Assembly: GCA_965246795.1 (NCBI GenBank)
Contig: CBDFFN010000008.1
Location: 1 to 64,000 of the forward strand
Length of the DNA stretch: 64,000 nucleotides
From: JAJXWB01 sp965246795
GTDB taxonomy: Bacteria > Pseudomonadota > Alphaproteobacteria > Rhizobiales > Beijerinckiaceae
Direction of reading: 5' to 3'
Shown here: piece after piece, positions 17,469 through 25,718 of the stretch
Layout: every line of letters starts with the position of its first letter
How positions within the stretch are numbered: the stretch's first letter is position 1
Notes under the pieces: generated by a model
What the model was told of the DNA's origin: nothing
What the model saw: only the letters and a program-made list of their open reading frames with translations
Databases searched by the model: none
Program-made: the position numbers and the translations under genes

Positions 17469-17990
17469 TCAGCTAATTCCTCCCGTCCGGACTCGGCAAA
17501 GCCGCCGCTCCAGCAGGAAGCGCCGGACGCTGGGATCGTTGCTGAGTCCCGCTGCGGTCCGTGCCGACTCCCAGGCCATGCGTCTCGCATGCCCGCCCAG
17601 CCAGTAGTATCGCGCGCCCGCGCCGCCCACCACGGCTGATAGGTGGCGGCTCCCGAAGATTGCCGTCGAGCTGGCGTAACGCGCCAGCCGGGATCCCCAT
17701 TCTCGGCATAGCGCCACCGCGCGCGCCGCCAGCACGCCGGTCGTCGGCTGCATAGATCGGCAAGCGTGTCGTACAAGCCGCGCGAGAGGTTCGGTGAAGC
17801 GCGCGCCGGTCATCCGCTGGTGCGCGTGGAGCGACTGGATCGCCGCTTCGGTCTGGAAGCGACCGGGCGATGCCTTGGTCGCGGCGGCGCGCAGCAGCGC
17901 CTCTGCTTCGACGATCATCGGGTGGGACCATAAGTTTACATCCTGCTCATGCAGCGGCACGAACCTGCCGTCGGCATCACGCCGCGCCGT
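17469..17990 (-). pseudogene. C-terminal fragment of an ECF-type sigma factor (DUF6596 region), frameshifted and truncated
   Basis: Pieces in all three frames match the C-terminal TPR-like DUF6596 domain of the large ECF sigma factor group: ARRDADGRFVPLHEQD, HPMIVEAEALL, GRFQTEAAIQSLHA, TTGVLAARAVAL, TYQPWWAARA and ARYYWLGGHARRMAWESARTAAGL. The N-terminal sigma-2 and sigma-4 domains that should come before position 17990 on this strand are missing; the homology stops at the point where a different gene begins on the other strand. At least five indels disrupt the frame. Confidence 0.6.
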
Positions 17991-18010
17991 CCTGTCGATC
18001 GTCGCGAACA
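17970..18010. other. Probable junction between two genomes
   Basis: To the left the minus strand reads the sigma-factor C-terminal domain up to ARRDADG; to the right the plus strand begins directly in the middle of a heparinase-like C-terminal domain (RREQPDV, then LDLSHDGYAAAFGLVH). Both genes are truncated at this point with no repeat, integrase or attachment site between them. Gene content and repeat families change at the same place. Confidence 0.7.
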
Positions 18011-18418
18011 ACCGGACGTCACGATGCTCGATCTATCGCACGACGGCTATGCCGCAGCGTTCGGTCTTGTGCATTTGCGCCGCCTTGCGCTGTCGCGTGA
18101 CGGCCGCCATCTCGCGGGCGCCGACCGATTGGTCGCAGCGAAAGCATCCGCGCAACGCGTGCCGAAGCGATTCGATATCCGTTCCATTTGCATCCGGATG
18201 TTCGTGTCGAAGAGTTTCCTGGCAAGGTCGGATACGTGCTTGTTGCCGGTGAAGAGCGCGTCTTCTTCGAAGCCGCAGGCGCATCGTTGTCGATCGAGGA
18301 AAGCGTGCTCTTTGCAACACCGATCGGTGCGCAGCGCACGTTGCAGATCGTCGCATCGGGCGAAGCGGCTGCGGATACCGTGGTCGATTGGTCGTTCACA
18401 CGCGCCGGCAGCGCCTGA
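17990..18418 (+). pseudogene. C-terminal fragment of heparinase II/III-like protein
   Basis: The fragment reads LDLSHDGYAAAFGLVHLRRLALSRDG, then after a one-base deletion near 18180 continues as FHLHPDVRVEEFPGKVGY, SIEESVLFATPIGAQRTLQIV and VDWSF to the stop at 18418. This is the beta-rich C-terminal part of the alphaproteobacterial heparinase II/III family usually encoded between rsmB and purH. About three quarters of the gene is missing at the junction. The form FHLHPDV with SIEESV fits Hyphomicrobiales relatives better than sphingomonad ones, as far as I can judge from memory. Confidence 0.6.
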
Positions 18419-18421
18419 AAT

Positions 18422-20737
18422 CTAACTCTCGACTCCGTCGAGAACGCGCCGGACCTTCGCCGCAAGCTGATCGATCGTGAAAGGTTTCGTCAGAAGGTTG
18501 ACGTCGGCGTCGAGCTTTCCGTCGTGGATCACGGCGTTGCGCGTGTAGCCCGTGGTGTAGAGCACCTTGAGGTTCGGCTGCCGCAGCTTTACGGCGTCGA
18601 CAAGCTCACGACCGTTCATATCGGGCATCACGATGTCAGTCAGCAGAAGGCTCGCGCCTTCGATGCGTTCCAGCACGTCGAGCCCTTCGCGTCCGCCGGC
18701 CGCATGCGCGACGGTGTAGCCGAGGTCGCGCAGGGCATCGACGACCATGTGCCGCACCTTGTCCTCGTCCTCGACCACAACGACGATTTCCGCCGGCGAG
18801 CCGCCCGGCGCATCGCCAATAAGCAAGGGAATGTTCGCGGCAAGCGCTTCCGATCCGGTATAGCGTGGGAGATAAAGTTTGATGCTCGTTCCGTGGCCGA
18901 CCTCCGAATAGATTTTCACGTGTCCACCGGACTGGCGCACGAAGCCGAAGACCTGGCTGAGCCCGAGGCCGGATCCCTTACCGACCGTCTTCGTGGTGAA
19001 AAACGGATCAAAGGCGCGGCCTGCGACTTCGGGGGACATGCCTTCTCCGTTGTCGGAGACGGCGATCACGACATACTGGCCGGCGGGGATGCCGTGCGTG
19101 TCGGCATAAGCGTCGTCGAGCGACGCATTGTAGGTCTCGATCGTCAGACGGCCGCCGGTCTCCATCGCATCGCGTGCGTTCACTGCGAGATTGACGACGG
19201 CCTGTTCGAGTTGGCCGCCATCGACGCTTATGCGCCAGAGGCCGCCAGCCTGGATCGTTTCCAGCCGCACCGACTCGCCGATCGCGCGGCGCAGAAGGTC
19301 TGCCATGCCGCCGACAAGGCTGTTCGCATCGATGACAGTCGGCATGAGCGGTTGCTGGCGTGAAAAGGCAAGCAGACGCTGCGTCAGCGTCGCCGATCTT
19401 TGTGCGCCGTCGAGCGCATTCACGATGTAGCGGGCGACATCGCGGTCTCCGCGCGCCAGTCGTCGCTGCAGAACCTCGAGATTGCCGATGATGATGGCGA
19501 GCATGTTGTTGAAGTCGTGCGCGATGCCTCCTGTCAATTGGCCGATCGCCTCCATCTTCTGGGCTTGCCGCAACTGCTCCTCGGTCTCGTTACGTCGCGC
19601 GACCTCAGCCTCCAACTCGCTCGTTCGCTGTGCAACGCGTATTTCTAAATCTTGCTTGTCGCGCGCGATGATTTCGCCGCGCCGCTTCAATTCGGCGGAT
19701 ACGTCGACCAGCGTATCGCCAATGACGCGCGCTTCGGCGAACGGCGGCTGCGGTGGCGGCAGCAATGCGCCGTCCCCGAGGCTCTTCGCGGATTGTGCCA
19801 ATTCCCGGATGCCGACGCCGCTACGCGTCGCGATGATCGAGGCGGCGACGAGGCTCAGCGCGGTCAGCGACAGCGCCAGCAGGCCCGTGCGCCACAGGAC
19901 GAGCCGTTGCGGGCCCGCGATGGCTGCAAGGCGTTGTCCCACGCCGACCGTCCAGCCGAAGCGCGTTTGCGAATAGCCCGTCACCGATGCGTTGCCTTCG
20001 AGCGTGATGGTCGACGCTAGCCCTTCCGATGCACCATCGATCGCGGCACGCCAGCCTTCGGCGGCGAGCGTCCCGATCCGCGCGTCATTGTCGAGAAGGC
20101 GGGCGACGAACCGACGATTGCCATCGAGAATGCCGACATTCTCGCCAGATTCGAATTGCTGCGTAATCAAGCCGAGGAAACGCGCCGTCGGCATGCCGAT
20201 CGAGAGCGAATACAGGGGCGTTGTCCCCTTGAAGGCAGGGATCTCCACGTATGTCGTCGGCTTGCGGGCGACAGGCCCGTAGACGATGTCGCCGACCTGA
20301 TACCGGCCGGTCTCGAAGCCACGACGCACGACGTCCGGCGCGGCATGTTTCGGAAGCGATGTCCCGGTCGGCGTGAGCGTGTTGAGGACCTGCTGGCCGC
20401 TCGGGTCGCTCAGCGCAAGCCACGCGCCAGGCACGAAGCGCAACGCGCGCTCGGCTTCGTCACGGAATGCCGTGAGATTGCCCTGCTGCAAGCTCGGTGA
20501 TGTGGCGAGCGTTGTGCCCACCGCGGCGAAGGTTTCGACCTCGTTCTCGACCAGCCCGGCAAGAATCTTCGAACTGACAAGCAGTCCTTGCCGAATCGTA
20601 TCGCGCTCGCTGGTGGCGAGACGATCAAACAGAAGAAGCAGCGACAAGATCAGCGGAAGCGCCGTAACCAGAACAAGCAAGACGAGCTGTCTCGCGAGGG
20701 TCAGCCCGCTGAAGGCTCCGCTCATTCGCGCAATCAT
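18422..20737 (-). CDS. Hybrid sensor histidine kinase with receiver domain
   Basis: About 771 residues. A membrane helix (residues 15-38) and a second one (278-302) flank a periplasmic sensor domain resembling double-Cache modules. A coiled coil follows (345-395), then HisKA with the phosphoacceptor His407 in GGIAHDFNNML, the ATPase domain with N box NLAVNARDAM and G boxes DNGEGMS and GKGSGLGLS, and a C-terminal receiver with Asp701 in LTDIVMPDMNG and the conserved Lys in LLTKPF. It should autophosphorylate and pass phosphate to its own receiver; the output partner is not in the window. The ATG at 20737 is preferred over an upstream TTG. It is convergent with the heparinase fragment. Confidence 0.9.
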   Translation of the reverse strand: MIARMSGAFSGLTLARQLVLLVLVTALPLILSLLLLFDRLATSERDTIRQGLLVSSKILAGLVENEVETFAAVGTTLATSPSLQQGNLTAFRDEAERALRFVPGAWLALSDPSGQQVLNTLTPTGTSLPKHAAPDVVRRGFETGRYQVGDIVYGPVARKPTTYVEIPAFKGTTPLYSLSIGMPTARFLGLITQQFESGENVGILDGNRRFVARLLDNDARIGTLAAEGWRAAIDGASEGLASTITLEGNASVTGYSQTRFGWTVGVGQRLAAIAGPQRLVLWRTGLLALSLTALSLVAASIIATRSGVGIRELAQSAKSLGDGALLPPPQPPFAEARVIGDTLVDVSAELKRRGEIIARDKQDLEIRVAQRTSELEAEVARRNETEEQLRQAQKMEAIGQLTGGIAHDFNNMLAIIIGNLEVLQRRLARGDRDVARYIVNALDGAQRSATLTQRLLAFSRQQPLMPTVIDANSLVGGMADLLRRAIGESVRLETIQAGGLWRISVDGGQLEQAVVNLAVNARDAMETGGRLTIETYNASLDDAYADTHGIPAGQYVVIAVSDNGEGMSPEVAGRAFDPFFTTKTVGKGSGLGLSQVFGFVRQSGGHVKIYSEVGHGTSIKLYLPRYTGSEALAANIPLLIGDAPGGSPAEIVVVVEDEDKVRHMVVDALRDLGYTVAHAAGGREGLDVLERIEGASLLLTDIVMPDMNGRELVDAVKLRQPNLKVLYTTGYTRNAVIHDGKLDADVNLLTKPFTIDQLAAKVRRVLDGVES

Positions 20738-20813
20738 GTTTCGTGGCGGCAACCGCTTCCCCTCGGCTGCAAGAATCTAGGCTGTTAGACGTTGCGGGCG
20801 CAAGCAGCCGATG

Positions 20814-21467
20814 TCAGAGCGCCTTGCCGCCGGGCCGATCCGCTTTCGTGTAGGCGGTGCCGAAAACATGGTCCCACCACGGCGCGCTGACGCCATAACC
20901 GCGGTCGGGATCGCGGAAGTGATGCAGCATGTGCAAACGACGCAGCGTCGCCTCGATCTTCGTACGCGGCGGCCGGTGATGGATGTGGAAATGGATCTCG
21001 TCGTAAATGACGTAGCCGACCATGAAACCGGCTAGCCCCGGATAGCGTAACTCGAAACCAAACAGCAGCGTAGCCACGGGCCATGCGAAGAGCATCATCG
21101 GCACGCTCATCAGCGGTGGCATGACGAGGCGCAGCGGATCGTTGGGATGCACGTGATGGATGCCGTGCAGAAGGAAGTGCAACCGCGCGCCGAACTTGCC
21201 CGGCATTTCCCAATGGAAGATCCAGCGATGGAAGAGATATTCCATGAACGTCCAGATGGCATAGCCTGCAAAAACGCAGGCCACGATCGCCACCGAGGAA
21301 CGATCGCCAGGCGTCTGCCAGATCAGCCACGCGGCGATCGGCAGATAGACGAGCGGAAAGGTCCAGTGCACGCGCGACAGCTTGTCGAGCACCAGATTCT
21401 CGAACACGCGTGGGGATGCGCTGAGTTCGTCAGCGCGCGACGTGGGTTGATGCGTTGCGTCGGTCAT
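20814..21467 (-). CDS. Fatty acid 2-hydroxylase-like (FA2H/Scs7-type) membrane di-iron hydroxylase
   Basis: A 217-residue membrane protein with four hydrophobic segments and the histidine clusters of the fatty acid hydroxylase superfamily: H80-x4-H85 (HRWIFH), H97/H101/H104/H105 (HFLLHGIHH), H159-H164 (HFHIHH) and H179/H182/H183 (HMLHH). The order and the segments WTFMEYLFHRWIFH and GYGVSAPWWDHVFGT follow the eukaryotic FA2H/Scs7 proteins, which hydroxylate the alpha carbon of the fatty acyl chain of ceramides; the cytochrome b5 domain of those proteins is absent. It is the last gene of the lipid operon and its ATG overlaps the desaturase stop codon (ATGA). The exact substrate is inferred from the neighbours. 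Confidence 0.85.
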   Translation of the reverse strand: MTDATHQPTSRADELSASPRVFENLVLDKLSRVHWTFPLVYLPIAAWLIWQTPGDRSSVAIVACVFAGYAIWTFMEYLFHRWIFHWEMPGKFGARLHFLLHGIHHVHPNDPLRLVMPPLMSVPMMLFAWPVATLLFGFELRYPGLAGFMVGYVIYDEIHFHIHHRPPRTKIEATLRRLHMLHHFRDPDRGYGVSAPWWDHVFGTAYTKADRPGGKAL

Positions 21468-22468
21468 TCCGCGGCCTGCAGTCTGGCGCCCTGCGACGCT
21501 ACTTCTGACGGCGCATCCATGTTGCCCGTTCGCGTGTGCAGCGAATATTTCGAATCGAAGATGAAATCGAGGAACAGCTTCGTCCAGGAGCGATGCGCCT
21601 GAAGATTGTCGTAGAACTCCGGCGCCATCGCTTTCAACTTCGGCAGGTTCGACCACGGCATCTCAGGAAAATCGTGATGCTCGTTATGATAGCCGATGTT
21701 GAGAGCGACTGTGTTGAGCGGCCCGTAATAGTCGAAGGTCCCCTGATCGGGCCAGGCTGCGTAATGTTCCTGGATCCAGCGTGCGCCGAGCGGATGCAGG
21801 CCGACCGAGAACCAGAACGATGCGAAGAGATAGACGACCGCCATCGGGCCGAAGGCCCACCACATCGCAGCGTCGAAAACGGCGATGATGCCGAAGTTTA
21901 TGAATGTCCACTTGCTCATGATCGGCACGGTGCCTTGCAGCCGGTAAAGCCGGGCGAGCTGCGCGATCGAGAAAAAGAACAGCCATAGCGCCTTGCGCCA
22001 CCAGATGTTTCCGACAAGGCGGGCTTCCCAATCGCTTGGTACGTCCGCGTCGTAATCGTAGGCGCTCAGATGCGAATGATGCTTGATGTGATAGGCGCGA
22101 AAGCCCATCGCGGTGGGAAAGGCGTTGGGAAGGTCCGCGAGAATCGCGTTCAGCTTGTTGAGCGTCGCGCTTTCGAACACGGCGTTGTGGATCGAGTCGT
22201 GGATGATCACGAACATCGCGTGGTTGGCGAATGCGCCGACGCACCATGCGCAGAGCAGCAACGCCCACCAGTAAGACGCGCCGAGCCAGCCAAAGACGGC
22301 AGCGATCGCAGCCTGCGCGAGAAAGATACCGGCGGTGATGTAGAAGGTTTTCACGTCGCGCGTCAGCAGCGTGCGCACTTCCGGATGTGCGGCAAGGATC
22401 GCGCGACGCCGCATCGCGTGCGAACGATCGGCGCCGGTGGCCTGCGAGATGTCCATCGCGATCGTCAT
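21464..22468 (-). CDS. Sphingolipid delta-4 desaturase-like (DEGS-type) fatty acid desaturase
   Basis: A 334-residue membrane desaturase. Residues 17-37 (HAMRRRAILAAHPEVRTLL) match the N-terminal Lipid_DES region that is specific to dihydroceramide delta-4 desaturases. The three histidine boxes are H90DSIH94, H127IKHH131 and H261NEHH265, and the context of the last one (YYGPLNTVALNIGYHNEHHDFP) and of the middle one (DADVPSDWEARL) follows the animal DEGS1 pattern closely. In eukaryotes this enzyme makes the 4,5-trans double bond of ceramide. Here the gene overlaps both neighbours by ATGA and is preceded by an N-acyltransferase-like gene and an alpha-oxoamine synthase, which supports a sphingolipid-like substrate. 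Electron donor genes are not adjacent. Confidence 0.85.
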   Translation of the reverse strand: MTIAMDISQATGADRSHAMRRRAILAAHPEVRTLLTRDVKTFYITAGIFLAQAAIAAVFGWLGASYWWALLLCAWCVGAFANHAMFVIIHDSIHNAVFESATLNKLNAILADLPNAFPTAMGFRAYHIKHHSHLSAYDYDADVPSDWEARLVGNIWWRKALWLFFFSIAQLARLYRLQGTVPIMSKWTFINFGIIAVFDAAMWWAFGPMAVVYLFASFWFSVGLHPLGARWIQEHYAAWPDQGTFDYYGPLNTVALNIGYHNEHHDFPEMPWSNLPKLKAMAPEFYDNLQAHRSWTKLFLDFIFDSKYSLHTRTGNMDAPSEVASQGARLQAAE

Positions 22469-23646
22469 GCTGCCCGACCCGTCTCCGTCATCGTTCCGAC
22501 TGGTGTTGCAATCCGCTTCTCGTAGATGCGGTGCACTTTGTCTTGCCTGGCGCCGGCCATCTCGATCGGCCGTCGCATGCCGACATTGTCCTCAAGCACC
22601 CAGCCGAATTCGCAATGGTCCAGCATCACCTTACGAAGCCGCAACCGGCATTCTTCGATGAGAGCGAGCACGACGACACCGCCTGTTGCAGAGCGGTGTA
22701 ATTTCCGTTTGAGGCCGAAAAGCGCCAGACGCGCTGATTTGTAGTCTTTCCTGACTATGCGGGAGACGAGCTTCGGGAGGCCGAATGGCAGCAGTCGCCC
22801 CCGCATGTCCTTCACGAGGTCCAGGACATTGGGAATGGTGATGGCGAACGCGACCGGCTCGCCGTCTAGTTCGACAACGAAGCCGAAATCCTCCGTCAGG
22901 AGATATTTCAGCGAATCCGCCATCGAGAGAAACTCGTCGAGGCCCAGCGGCACGAACCCCCAATTAACGGCCCAGCCGTCGTTGAAAATGTCGACCATCA
23001 CCTGCGCTTCGCCGCGGATGTCGGACATGCGCAGCGACCGGAAGTTCAAGCGCCGCTTCCACTCTGGCCGTGACATGAAGATCGGATCGACAGTGCGGTC
23101 GTAGGTCGTGATGTCGTAGCGGTACGAAATCAGATCGCGCGCCTTGGCATAGCCAGCGCTTTCGAGGTGGCGCGCGAGATATTGCGGATGCCACGGCATA
23201 AAAAAGGTGGGCTTGGCGTCGTAGCCTTCGACGAGCATCCCGGACTCGCTGTTGATTGATGGCGAGAACGGGCCGTGCACAACGTCCGCACCCTTCGTGC
23301 CAAGCCAGCTTTCGGCAGCGGCAGCAAGTGCTGCGACGACTCTCACGTCGTCGATCGCGTCGAGTGCTCCGAACTGGGCCTGGGACGTGCCGCTCGGCAC
23401 GATTTCGCGATAGCGTTGCGCCTCGATTCGACCAACGACTTTGCCGTCGCGACGCGCGAGAAACTTCTGCGATTCGACGCGCTTGTAGTGCGGGTTCAGC
23501 CTGTGCGCGTAGAGCGTCCAGCGTTCGGCATCGAGCGACGGCGAAAACCCCGGCTGGCCATCGTAAATCTTACGCGGGAGCGAACAGAAAGCGAGGAAAT
23601 CGCGCAGCCCGCTAACGGGCCGCACCTCGATCGATGACGCGCTCAT
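22465..23646 (-). CDS. Acyl-CoA N-acyltransferase-like protein (candidate bacterial ceramide synthase)
   Basis: A 393-residue soluble protein of the GNAT/FemAB-like fold, of a kind often mislabelled dATP pyrophosphohydrolase. Recognisable parts are VVGRIEAQRY (a GNAT-type core strand), GADVVHGPFSPSINSESGMLVEGYD, and the C-terminal GVVVLALIEECRLR with GWVLEDNVGMRRPIEMAGA, a segment typical of acyl-CoA binding in this group. Bacterial ceramide synthases described in Caulobacter belong to this broad fold and differ from eukaryotic CerS, so N-acylation of a long-chain base is the natural proposal; that is inference from the operon. The ATG at 23646 is 18 bases after the oxoamine synthase stop, and its stop overlaps the desaturase start. 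Confidence 0.7.
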   Translation of the reverse strand: MSASSIEVRPVSGLRDFLAFCSLPRKIYDGQPGFSPSLDAERWTLYAHRLNPHYKRVESQKFLARRDGKVVGRIEAQRYREIVPSGTSQAQFGALDAIDDVRVVAALAAAAESWLGTKGADVVHGPFSPSINSESGMLVEGYDAKPTFFMPWHPQYLARHLESAGYAKARDLISYRYDITTYDRTVDPIFMSRPEWKRRLNFRSLRMSDIRGEAQVMVDIFNDGWAVNWGFVPLGLDEFLSMADSLKYLLTEDFGFVVELDGEPVAFAITIPNVLDLVKDMRGRLLPFGLPKLVSRIVRKDYKSARLALFGLKRKLHRSATGGVVVLALIEECRLRLRKVMLDHCEFGWVLEDNVGMRRPIEMAGARQDKVHRIYEKRIATPVGTMTETGRAA

Positions 23647-23663
23647 TCCGAGCTGTCGGCCCG

Positions 23664-24884
23664 TTAGGCCTCGCCCGCCGCGAGCCGCCGCTCCTCGACA
23701 TAGGGACGGTTCACGAGCAGGTCTGCGACCATCTTGATGTCGTCTTCGCGATGCGCGGCGGAGAGGAAGAAGCGCAGCCGCGGCTGGTCCTTCGGCACGC
23801 CGATCCGCACCACGGGCGGCACATAAACACCGTTCTCGAGGAGATGCTGCGAGGCCATCATCGTCTCGCGGTCCGAGATGAAGAGGACCGGCACGACGGC
23901 GCGGCCGATCGCCGGCCCGGTGTCGAGCCCGGCCGCCTGCATCGTCGCGATAAAGAATTCCGCATTCTGCGCGAGCTTCTTGATGCGCCACGGTTCGCTC
24001 TTCACGAGGTCGAGCGCCGCCATGGCCGCAGCCGTGATGACCGGCGACAAACCGACGGAATAGACGAAACCCGGAAGCGTGAAGCGCATCCAGTCGATGA
24101 TGCCCTGCCGGCCGCAGATGAAGCCGCCGCACGACGCAAAGGTCTTGGACAGTGTGCCGATGACGAGATCGACGCGGGATGGATCGACGCCGGTCGCTTC
24201 GCAAAGGCCGCGGCCCGTCTCGCCCATCACGCCAATCGAGTGCGCCTCGTCGACCAGCAGCCAGACGCCGTGCTTTTCCTTGATCTGGCAGAGGCGCTCA
24301 AGGTCGACCGTGTCGCCGTCCATCGAATAGAGGCTTTCAACGACGATCATCACATTGCGGTAGTTCTCGCGCTTCTGAGTGAGAATGTCGTCGAGATGGT
24401 CGAGATCGTTGTGGCGGAAGACGATCGTCTCTGCCGCTGCGCCGCGCCCACCGCTGGCGACGGAATTGTGCGAGAGCTCGTCGAGCAGGATGGCGTCGCG
24501 ACTGCCCATGAGGTGCGTCAGCACCGTCACGTTGGCGAGATAGCCCGAGACCAGCGCCAGCGTATCGTCGAAGCCCAGAAACTCGGCAAGGCCACGCTCC
24601 AGCAACCGATGCGTGGAGCGTTCGCCGCCGACCAGCCGCGAGGCCAGCGCGCCGACGCCGAAATTGTCGACCGACGCATGGGCGGCACCGCGCACGGCCG
24701 GATGGTCCGCGAGCCCGAGATAGTCGTAGTTTGCGAAGGAGACGTAGCGGCCATCCTTGGCCTCGATCTCGTCTCGCAATGTATCGGTGGGAATGAAGAA
24801 CGGATTACCGTTATCGAGGACCGCGCGGCCCGCAAGCCGAAAGCGCTTGTGGGCGTAGTCCGCCAGGCTGTTGTGTTTCGCCAC
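23664..24884 (-). CDS. PLP-dependent alpha-oxoamine synthase (serine palmitoyltransferase-like)
   Basis: A 406-residue fold-type I PLP enzyme that condenses an amino acid with an acyl thioester. The PLP lysine is K247 in GTLSKTFASCGG; His139 in ELSHNS stacks on the cofactor; Asp212 in VDEAHSIGV binds the pyridine nitrogen; and the glycine-rich GVGALASRLVGGERSTHRLLE is typical of the family. The family includes AONS (BioF), KBL, ALAS and serine palmitoyltransferase, which sequence alone does not separate. Because the downstream operon encodes an N-acyltransferase-like, a DEGS-type desaturase and an FA2H-type hydroxylase, formation of a 3-keto long-chain base is more likely than biotin synthesis. 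No bio genes and no keto-reductase gene are nearby. Confidence 0.85.
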   Translation of the reverse strand: MAKHNSLADYAHKRFRLAGRAVLDNGNPFFIPTDTLRDEIEAKDGRYVSFANYDYLGLADHPAVRGAAHASVDNFGVGALASRLVGGERSTHRLLERGLAEFLGFDDTLALVSGYLANVTVLTHLMGSRDAILLDELSHNSVASGGRGAAAETIVFRHNDLDHLDDILTQKRENYRNVMIVVESLYSMDGDTVDLERLCQIKEKHGVWLLVDEAHSIGVMGETGRGLCEATGVDPSRVDLVIGTLSKTFASCGGFICGRQGIIDWMRFTLPGFVYSVGLSPVITAAAMAALDLVKSEPWRIKKLAQNAEFFIATMQAAGLDTGPAIGRAVVPVLFISDRETMMASQHLLENGVYVPPVVRIGVPKDQPRLRFFLSAAHREDDIKMVADLLVNRPYVEERRLAAGEA

Positions 24885-25162
24885 GCACGTATTCCGTCAG
24901 TCGGGGCGCGGCGGCCCCTTGCCGTTGTTTCAACCCGGACGACCCCCCGGGCACGCAATACACTCGCGGCTGTTAAACCGCGGTTCAGGATTAACCCAAT
25001 CGATCCCAGCGCGCCAGTGCGGCGTCCCCCTTGCGCTACGGATTGACGGACCCTGTGGCCCCGCCGCCCGCCTTGCTTGCGACGCGGCAAATCCCCATAT
25101 TTCCCTCACAGCGGAGGCGCCATTCCCGGGCTTTTGTTGCCGAAGTGCCACAAGGGCTTCCT
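24885..25162. promoter_or_regulatory. Divergent control region between the lipid operon and hsp20
   Basis: About 278 bases separate two divergent genes and must hold both promoters. I cannot pick convincing -35/-10 pairs. Small heat-shock genes in Hyphomicrobiales are often controlled by an RNA thermometer in the 5' leader; the sequence before 25163 (AAGGGCTTCCT next to the start) could be the occluded ribosome site, but I did not find a complete ROSE-type fold by eye. Confidence 0.3.
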
Positions 25163-25591
25163 ATGTCGCGTCTGCCGACCCTCAACTCGCCGTTTCTTCT
25201 CGGCTTCGACACGATCGAGCGCGCGCTCGATCGTGTCACGCGTTCGGCGACGGACGGTTATCCCCCCTACAATATCGAGCGGCTTCCCGCGCAGGGTCTT
25301 GAGCCCGAACGGCTGCGCATCACGCTGGCCGTGGCGGGTTTCACGCGGGACCAGTTGGACGTCACGACGGAGGAGAACCAGCTTCTCATTCGCGGGCGGC
25401 AAGTGGACGATCGCGAGCGGCACTATCTGCATCGTGGCATCGCGGCCCGGCAGTTCCAGCGCGCCTTCCTTCTCGCCGACGGCATGAAGGTGCTCGGCGC
25501 CGATCTCTCCAACGGATTGCTGTCCGTGGACCTTGTACGGCCCGAGCCGGAGAAACAGATAAGGCGCATCGATATTCTCGCGCGAGACTGA
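25163..25591 (+). CDS. Hsp20/alpha-crystallin small heat-shock protein
   Basis: A 142-residue ATP-independent holdase. It starts MSRLPTLNSPFLLGFDTIERALDRV, the usual opening of hyphomicrobial IbpA-like proteins, followed by the GYPPYNIER linker, the alpha-crystallin beta sandwich (LRITLAVAGFTRDQLDVTTEENQL, HYLHRGIAARQFQRAFLLAD) and the ADLSNGLLSVDL strand. The open frame extends upstream of ATG 25163 but the family N-terminus fixes the start. It is followed by a DUF1150 gene, a common pairing in Hyphomicrobiales. Confidence 0.92.
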   Translation: MSRLPTLNSPFLLGFDTIERALDRVTRSATDGYPPYNIERLPAQGLEPERLRITLAVAGFTRDQLDVTTEENQLLIRGRQVDDRERHYLHRGIAARQFQRAFLLADGMKVLGADLSNGLLSVDLVRPEPEKQIRRIDILARD

Positions 25592-25718
25592 GGGCGGGCC
25601 CCCGGAAAGTTGGCACGACTTTTCCGATCAAGGTTCGCCCAAAAGACGAGCGGGAAAGGCGGGCTTCAGGAGAAGACGCCGAAACAGCGGGTCTTTTGGA
25701 CCGCAGAAAGTAGTTGTC

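Noticed and set aside
17970..18010. Genomic island boundary or prophage attachment site
   Set aside because: No integrase, tRNA end or direct repeat is visible, and both flanking genes are truncated at the same spot, which fits a misjoin better.
23664..24884. BioF (7-keto-8-aminopelargonate synthase) as the function of the oxoamine synthase
   Set aside because: Not excluded by sequence, but no biotin gene is adjacent and the coupled downstream genes are lipid-modifying, so it was ranked below the long-chain-base reading.
25100..25162. ROSE-type RNA thermometer before hsp20
   Set aside because: Expected from related genomes, but I could not build a stable fold that hides the ribosome site without a folding calculation.
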